In this document: piece by piece, positions 58,974-64,000 of the stretch
How the letters are laid out: every line of letters starts with the position of its first letter
How positions within the stretch are numbered: the stretch's first letter is position 1
Assembly: GCA_963842575.1 (NCBI GenBank)
Contig: CAWJGS010000010.1
Location: forward strand, 372,001 to 436,000
DNA: 64,000 nt
Direction: 5' to 3'
Source of the DNA: JACDER01 sp963842575
GTDB taxonomy: Bacteria; Actinomycetota; Thermoleophilia; Gaiellales; Gaiellaceae
Notes under the pieces: model-generated
What the model saw: the letters and a program-made list of their open reading frames with translations, nothing else
The model's database searches: none
What the model was told of the DNA's origin: nothing
Made by a program: the position numbers and the translations under genes

Positions 58974-59383
58974 GACGGATCGGCTCGATTCTCCTCGCGG
59001 TCGGCGTCGTCACGCTCGCGGTCGTGTACGGCCTCCTCGGGATCGTCCTCGGGGCGCTGAGGTGCGACGAGTCGTGCGAGGACCCTCCAGAGGTGTGGCG
59101 GGACGACCCGAGCGCGTGGCAGTGGGATGCCCTCGCCGCTTTCGGGCTTGCAGCGGTGGCGGCGTCCATCGTCTTCCTCGTCGCCGTCGCTCTGGGGCGG
59201 CGCTACCTGGGCTGGATCGCGCTCGTCGCAACCAGCCTCGCCGTCATCGGATTCGTCGCGATCGAGAGCGCCTCGGGCTTGGGGATTCTCGGGCTCGTGG
59301 CCGTGGCGCTGATCGGAGGCGGCGCGATCGCGTTGCTACCCGGGCGCGAACCGGCCGATCAGCGCGGCTTGACGTCGCGGTAG
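58970..59383 (+). CDS. Small four-helix membrane protein
   Basis: A 137-residue protein with about four hydrophobic helices (ILLAVGVVTLAVVYGLLGIV, ALAAFGLAAVAASIVFLVAV, WIALVATSLAVIGFVAI, GILGLVAVALIGGGAIALL) and a cysteine pair in RCDESCED between the first two. ATG at 58970 overlaps the corrected stop of the VOC gene (ATGA). Function is unknown. The 3' end overlaps the convergent DUF1206 gene by 25 bp. Confidence 0.65.
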   Translation: MRRIGSILLAVGVVTLAVVYGLLGIVLGALRCDESCEDPPEVWRDDPSAWQWDALAAFGLAAVAASIVFLVAVALGRRYLGWIALVATSLAVIGFVAIESASGLGILGLVAVALIGGGAIALLPGREPADQRGLTSR

Positions 59384-60213
59384 CGCGCTTCGACCAGACA
59401 GAACAGACCGTATGCCACCAGCCCGGCCGCAGTCAGGCCGAGCAGCCACGGCCCGTAACTCTGATGGATGAGCTTCTGGAGAGCACCGTCGAGTCCGATT
59501 GCTTCCTTCGGGTCGTACTCGACTGCCGCCTTGACCAGGAACGCTCCGATCAGGCCGAGGACCACCATCCGCGCGAGGAGCCCGACGACACCGACGCGTG
59601 TCCCCCACTTCAGCGCCGCGCTGCTCATCTCGCCCGTGTTCCACTTGTCCTTGAACTTGCGGGCGACCCCGCGATAGCCGTTGTAGAGCCCCGCTCCCGC
59701 GATGCACGCCCCTGCGATCGCCACCAGCCACGTCCCCGCCGGCCAGGAGAGAAGCTCCGCGGCTGCCTTGTGCGCCTTGGCGTTCTGTGACTGGTTGGCA
59801 CCGGCGTCGATGAGGAGCTCGACCGTCCCGTATGTCAAGCCGGCGTAGATGAGCCCGCGACCGATCCAGCCCGCCCACTTGGCGTACTTCTTCACACCGT
59901 CGTCGTCGCCGTCCTCCAGGAACGGCTCCGAGAATCGCCAGAGCGCGTAGGCGGCGAATCCCAGAGCGAGGAGAACCAGGAGGATCTTGCCGCCCGTTTC
60001 GTCGGAGATGGTCGCGAGCGCACCCTCCCGGCTCGTGGCCTTGCCGCCCTCGCCGGCGGCGAGCGCCACCGCGAGGCCTCCGACGATGCCGAAGGACACA
60101 CCCTTGGCGAGAAGCCCGACTCGCGCGAGAGCGGGCACCCACTCTCGCTTCGCCTCGGCCTCGACTTGGCCGGCGCGGTAGCGGAGCTTGCCGGCGGTAA
60201 GGGACTTGTCCAT
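59359..60213 (-). CDS. DUF1206 membrane protein
   Basis: A 284-residue integral membrane protein made of three repeats of a two-helix unit, each opening with RVGLLAKGVSFGIVGGLAVA, WIGRGLIYAGLTYGTVELLI or RVGVVGLLARMVVLGLIGAF and closing with an LGFAAYALWRFSEPF-like segment. This is the DUF1206 pattern; its function is unknown. The ATG at 60213 starts MDKSLTAGKLRYRAGQ; the frame is open upstream without support. Confidence 0.82.
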   Translation of the reverse strand: MDKSLTAGKLRYRAGQVEAEAKREWVPALARVGLLAKGVSFGIVGGLAVALAAGEGGKATSREGALATISDETGGKILLVLLALGFAAYALWRFSEPFLEDGDDDGVKKYAKWAGWIGRGLIYAGLTYGTVELLIDAGANQSQNAKAHKAAAELLSWPAGTWLVAIAGACIAGAGLYNGYRGVARKFKDKWNTGEMSSAALKWGTRVGVVGLLARMVVLGLIGAFLVKAAVEYDPKEAIGLDGALQKLIHQSYGPWLLGLTAAGLVAYGLFCLVEARYRDVKPR

Positions 60214-60373
60214 GGGGAACTGCGTTCCCCTCGGGGACGTCTCTAATCGGCGCCGGGCCTGATCGCGAAGTTGCGCGTCCGTCCTGCGAGCAAAAAACCG
60301 CAAACTGCGAGATACTCGCCCGAACCTGGTCAAGACTCCCCGGCTGCGGCCGGTCGACGCGAAAGGGGACGGG

Positions 60374-61481
60374 ATGAGCGACGGCGAGGAATTCGCGGAG
60401 CGGCAGCTCAGCCGCGACAAGCTCCTGAGGATCGCGGCAGCGGCGGGCGGAGCGGTGCTCCTCCCCGGCTCGCTCGCGGCGGCGGCGAAGGCACTCACGG
60501 CCGAGTCGGGCCGCCTGCAGGTGCTCGACTGGGCGGGGTACGGCAACGACGGCGGGCAGTCGATGTTCGCCGCTTACGTCAAGGCGCACCCGAGCAACAA
60601 GCCGCAGTTCACCGTCATGGCCAACGAGTCGGACGCGCTGGCGAAGCTCCACGCCGGGCTCAAGCCCGACCTCTTCCGCCCGTACGTCGGGTGGGTCAAG
60701 TACTTCGCCACGAGCGGGCTCGTCGAGCCGTGGAATCCGAAGCTCCTCAAGAACTTCAAGCACCTGAACCCGTTCATGGTCAAGGCGGGCCAGTACAAGG
60801 GGAAGCAGTACGGAATCCCGAACGACTGGGGTTTCGACGCCATCCTCTACCGCAGCGACAAGGTCCACCCGAAATCGCAAGTCGTGGAACCTCATCTTCG
60901 ACGACCGCTACAAGGGCCGGATCTCCTGGTTCGACGACCTGAACATGCTCACCATCGCCGGGCTGTACCTCGGCTTCCCCCGGCCCTGGCAGCAGACGGA
61001 CGAGCAGCTCAAGCGCTCGCAGGATCTCCTGATCAAGAAGAAGAAGAACGTGCGCCTGATCTGGTCGTCCGAGACGAACCTCTGGGAGGCCTTCGGGTCG
61101 GGAGATCTCTGGATCGCCTACGCCTGGCCGAACGACTGGGTGCAGATGAAGAAGAAGAAGCTGAAGGTGATCTACATGCGGCCCAAGGAGAAGCCGATCG
61201 CCTGGGTCGGGATGTTCATGCGCATCAAGGGGACGCCGCGGCCGAAGCTGGCCCACGCATACGTCGACGCATGGAGCTCGAAGGCGTCGGGCAAGTGGCT
61301 GGAGGACAACTACGGCTACGGGCACGCCAACACGCTCGCGCGGCCCACGTCCAGCGACCTCCTCCGTGCGCTGCGGCTGACCAACCTGCGCGCGGTCACC
61401 GAGCCGAACGCGCACCTCGACCGTGACATCCCGCGCCGGGCGGTCTACGCGCGGATGTGGGAGCAGGTGAAGGCTTCGTAG
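60374..61481 (+). CDS. Polyamine ABC transporter substrate-binding protein (PotD-like), frame interrupted near 60880
   Basis: Binds spermidine/putrescine or a related solute for the adjacent permeases. The N-terminus (SRDKLLRIAAAAGGAVLLPG) is an export signal; then QVLDWAGYGNDGG, KPDLFRPYVGWVKYF and YGIPNDWGFDAILYRSDKVHPKS. After one out-of-phase base the sequence continues SWNLIFDDRYKGRISWFDDL, SSETNLWEAFGSGDLWIAYA and IPRRAVYARMWEQVKAS. The rejoined length is about 368 residues, normal for PotD. One extra A in GCAAG near 60880 explains the break. It is 7 bases before the PotB gene. Confidence 0.85.
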
Positions 61482-61488
61482 CGATCCC

Positions 61489-62382
61489 GTGACCGACCTC
61501 GTTTCGCCGGCGCCACGCCGGCGCCGGATCGACCTGACGACGCCGAGCCTGCTGGGGCTGCCCCTGGCGTGGCTCGGCGTCTTCTTCCTCGCGCCGATCG
61601 CGATCGTCCTGCTGTACAGCTTCAACGTCTACTCGCTCTTTCCGGGCGAGCAGGGCTTCACGCTGAAGGCCTGGCACGACTTCTTCCACGGCTCGCTCTA
61701 CCTGAAGCTGTTCTGGAAGTCGGTGCAGATGTCGCTGATCGTCTCGGCGATCACCGTCGTCCTCGCCTACCCGCTCGCGTACTTCCTCGCGTTGTCGGGG
61801 ACAAAGCGGAAGTACGTCCTCCTGCTGCTGCTGATCGCGCCGTTCTTGACCAGCTACCTGCTGCGCGTGCTGGCGTGGAAGGTGATCCTCGGGGACCAGG
61901 GCGTCATCAACACCTTCTTCTCCTGGGTGGGGATCACCGACGCGGACCACCCCATCTCGCAGCTCCTGTACAGCCGGTTCGCAGTCATCCTCGTCCTCAT
62001 CTACATCTGGCTGCCGTTCGTGGCCCTGCCGATCTTCGTCTCGCTCGAGAACCTCGACCGGCGGATGCTCGAGGCGGCGACCGACCTCGGCGCGAGCCGA
62101 CTGCAGGCCTTCCTGCGGGTGACGCTGCCGCTGTCGTTGCCGGGCGTCGTGGCCGCATTCCTGTTCGTCTTCATCCCGACGCTCGGCGAGTTCGTGACGC
62201 CGTCGCTGGTCGGGGGCGTCACCGGCTACATGTACGGCAACCAGATCGTCGACCTGTTCAGCACGGGCTTCCCCGACTGGCAGACGGGAGCGGTGCTCTC
62301 GATCTTCCTCCTGGGGATCGTCGCTGCTCTCACCGTCGTCTTCGCCCGCTTTCTCCAGCCCAAACAGGTGACGGCGGACTGA
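61489..62382 (+). CDS. Polyamine ABC transporter permease (PotB-like)
   Basis: A 297-residue inner-membrane permease with six helices and the EAA loop (EAATDLGASRLQAFLRVTLPLSLPGVVAAF). It forms the channel with the PotC-like subunit. GTG at 61489 follows the potD stop; the stop TGA overlaps the next ATG (TGATG). Confidence 0.9.
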   Translation: MTDLVSPAPRRRRIDLTTPSLLGLPLAWLGVFFLAPIAIVLLYSFNVYSLFPGEQGFTLKAWHDFFHGSLYLKLFWKSVQMSLIVSAITVVLAYPLAYFLALSGTKRKYVLLLLLIAPFLTSYLLRVLAWKVILGDQGVINTFFSWVGITDADHPISQLLYSRFAVILVLIYIWLPFVALPIFVSLENLDRRMLEAATDLGASRLQAFLRVTLPLSLPGVVAAFLFVFIPTLGEFVTPSLVGGVTGYMYGNQIVDLFSTGFPDWQTGAVLSIFLLGIVAALTVVFARFLQPKQVTAD

Positions 62383-63195
62383 TGGACGTCGCGCTCTCCC
62401 GGCCGGGGAAGTGGGTGCTGCGCGTGTTCTTCGGCGCCGTCGTCGCGTTTCTGTACGCGCCGATCGTGATCCTGCTGATCTTCTCGTTCAACGACTCGGA
62501 CGTGCCGTCGTTCCCGCTGGCCGGCTTCACGCTTGCACTGGTACCGCCAGTTCCTCGCGAACGGCGAGCTGCACAACGCGCTCGCGACGAGCGCGATCGT
62601 CGCGTCGCTGTCGAGCCTGGGAGCGGTCGTGCTCGGGATCCTGGCCTCGATCGCGCTGACGCGCCGTCGCTTCCGGCTGAAGGCCGGCGTATCCGCGCTT
62701 CTCCTCAGCCCGCTCGTGATCCCTTACGTCGTCTTCGGCGTCTCGCTGCTGCTGCTCTTTCACACGCTGGGGGTCCCGCGTTCGATCCTCACCGTCGTCA
62801 TCGGGCACATCGTCATCACGCTTCCGTACACGATCCTCGTGCTCCTGCCGCGGATGCAGCAGATCGACGTGTCGCTCGAGGAGGCCGCGTTCGACCTCGG
62901 CGCGAGCCGGCTGAGGACGTTTCGGTCGATCACGCTCCCGCTGATCCTGCCCGCGGTCGTCTCCGCGTTCCTGATCGCGTTCACGACCTCGTTCGACGAG
63001 TACGCCGTCGCGTCGTTCGTAGTCGGCTCGCGGACGACGTTCCCGATCTACCTCTACTCCGCGCTGCGCTTCCCCAGCCAGCTGCCGCAGGTGATCGCGG
63101 TCGCCGTCGTGGTCATCGTCATCTCGCTCGCCGTCGTGGTCGCCGCGGAAGTCGGCCGCCGCGCCTTCGAGCGGCGCGTCGCGGTCGAGAGCTAG
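62382..63195 (+). CDS. Polyamine ABC transporter permease (PotC-like), frame interrupted near 62533
   Basis: The second permease, about 270 residues when rejoined. ATG at 62382 begins MDVALSRPGKWVLRVFFGAV and runs to VPSFPLAGFTL; one base out of phase it continues HWYRQFLANGELHNALATSA to the stop. The EAA loop is EEAAFDLGASRLRTFRSITLPLILPAVVSAF. One extra base in CTTGCAC near 62533 explains the break. Its stop shares CTAG with the stop of the convergent ATPase gene. Confidence 0.86.
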
Positions 63196-64000
63196 AGAAG
63201 CGCCGCGTCCTCGGAGTCCCAGGAGACTGCGACCCGGGCGCCTTGCTCCAGGTGGGGTAGCTCCTCGTCCGCGAGCCGGTGCGCGACGACGCGGCCGACC
63301 GGCGTCTCGACGTGGAACTGCGTGTACATGCCGAGGTAGACGATCTCGGCGAGCGTCCCTGTCAGCCGCGAGCCGCCGTTCGGTTCCCTCGCGCCGGGCA
63401 GAGCGATGTGTACCTGCTCGGGGCGCACGGCGATCCTGAGCGACTCGCCCGTCTTGACGCCGCCGTCGACCGGGACGACAAGCCGCTCCCCCTCCCCCAC
63501 GCGCATCATCGCGAAGCTCCCGACGAGCTCGTCCGCGCGGAGATCGAGCGCGTTGAGCGAGCCGATGAAGTCCGCCACGAACGGCGACTCGGGACGCTCG
63601 TAGATCTCCCGCGGGCTCCCGAGCTGCTCGACGCGGCCGCCGTTCATGACGGCGATCCGGTCGGACATCGCTAGCGCCTCCTCCTGGTCGTGCGTCACGT
63701 AGACGAAGGTCGTCCCCAGTTCCGCCTGGATCCGCTTGAGCTCGCGCTGCATGTGCTTGCGGAGCTTCACGTCGAGCGCGCCCAGCGGCTCGTCGAGAAG
63801 GAGCGCTGCCGGCTCCTTCACGAGCGCCCGGGCGAGCGCGACGCGCTGCTGCTGCCCGCCGGAGAGCTGGCGGATGCGGCGCTTCTCCATCCCCTCGAGC
63901 TCGACGACCTGCAGGAGACGGACGATGCGGTCGCGGTGCTCGGCGCGCGGGACGCCCGAGACCTTGAGCCCGAACGCGACGTTGTCGTAGACGGACATGT
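63192..64000 (-). CDS. Polyamine ABC transporter ATPase (PotA-like), 5' end cut
   Basis: The C-terminal ~270 residues of the transporter ATPase; the start lies beyond the window. Visible are the signature LSGGQQQRVALARAL, Walker B ALLLDEPLGALD, switch THDQEEAL and a C-terminal TOBE domain (SLRIAVRPEQVHIALPGA). The Walker A motif is outside the window. It is convergent with potD-potB-potC, so the ATPase and its membrane partners are on opposite strands. Confidence 0.9.
   Translation of the reverse strand, partial: MSVYDNVAFGLKVSGVPRAEHRDRIVRLLQVVELEGMEKRRIRQLSGGQQQRVALARALVKEPAALLLDEPLGALDVKLRKHMQRELKRIQAELGTTFVYVTHDQEEALAMSDRIAVMNGGRVEQLGSPREIYERPESPFVADFIGSLNALDLRADELVGSFAMMRVGEGERLVVPVDGGVKTGESLRIAVRPEQVHIALPGAREPNGGSRLTGTLAEIVYLGMYTQFHVETPVGRVVAHRLADEELPHLEQGARVAVSWDSEDAALL

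Noticed and set aside
58349..59383. A VOC domain fused to a four-helix membrane protein
   Set aside because: One base out of phase, the VOC protein ends naturally (HRVTRR stop) and the membrane protein has its own overlapping ATG, so the fusion is probably produced by an extra base.

Overview
The window is 64 kb of GC-rich bacterial chromosome, densely packed on both strands. Base composition, GTG/TTG starts, paired ECF sigma and anti-sigma genes, a fused PafB/PafC-type WYL regulator, a PdxS/PdxT pyridoxal phosphate synthase and many apparently leaderless promoters point to Actinomycetota. System I cytochrome c maturation genes, cyclic 2,3-diphosphoglycerate genes and an InlB-repeat protein ending in an IPRGTKVTI / KPGYL-type domain make the class Thermoleophilia (Gaiellales/Solirubrobacterales) my best guess. 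This is inferred from gene content only.

Layout. 0-4 kb: zinc-ribbon proteins and the WYL regulator. 4-11.6 kb: queG, an oxidoreductase, sufT, then a tight four-gene operon (phosphoesterase, cyclic 2,3-diphosphoglycerate synthetase, 2-phosphoglycerate kinase, glpX), then a small nuclease-like gene and hpt. 11.6-16.3 kb: an Nramp transporter behind a DtxR/MntR-type palindrome, and ccmE-ccmF-ccmI-like. 16.4-29.3 kb: EamA exporter, AP endonuclease, a cyclase/ATPase/TPR regulator, an ECF sigma unit, manB-dmpA, a LysR regulator, a thioesterase and a methyltransferase. 29-43.7 kb: core genes relA, recJ, ruvCAB, yebC, pdxT, pdxS, a SpoU methyltransferase. 43.8-55.8 kb is more accessory: a LAS endopeptidase, a convergent sigma/anti-sigma pair, a three-gene cassette of repeat- and proline-rich surface proteins, a tRNA(CAT), a truncated integrase and secreted proteins. 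55.8-64 kb: a sulfite-oxidase-family enzyme, a sulfatase, a VOC protein, a DUF1206 protein and a potDBC/potA polyamine transporter cut by the window end.

Two features matter when using this annotation. First, at least nine genes are broken by single-base shifts (eight look like one extra base, one like a missing base). Both halves are well conserved each time, so I think most are sequence errors; coordinates of these genes are given for the rejoined gene unless stated. Second, at least fourteen genes carry a TAnnnT hexamer exactly 6-7 nt before the start codon, so they probably make leaderless mRNAs; this marks likely operon heads and helped choose starts.

No gene-free stretch exceeds 300 bases. 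The largest gaps (45505-45724, 43729-43959, 53660-53878, 6209-6411, 32250-32428) hold only the small sites listed, or nothing I recognise. I saw no rRNA, CRISPR array, insertion sequence, riboswitch or replication origin.
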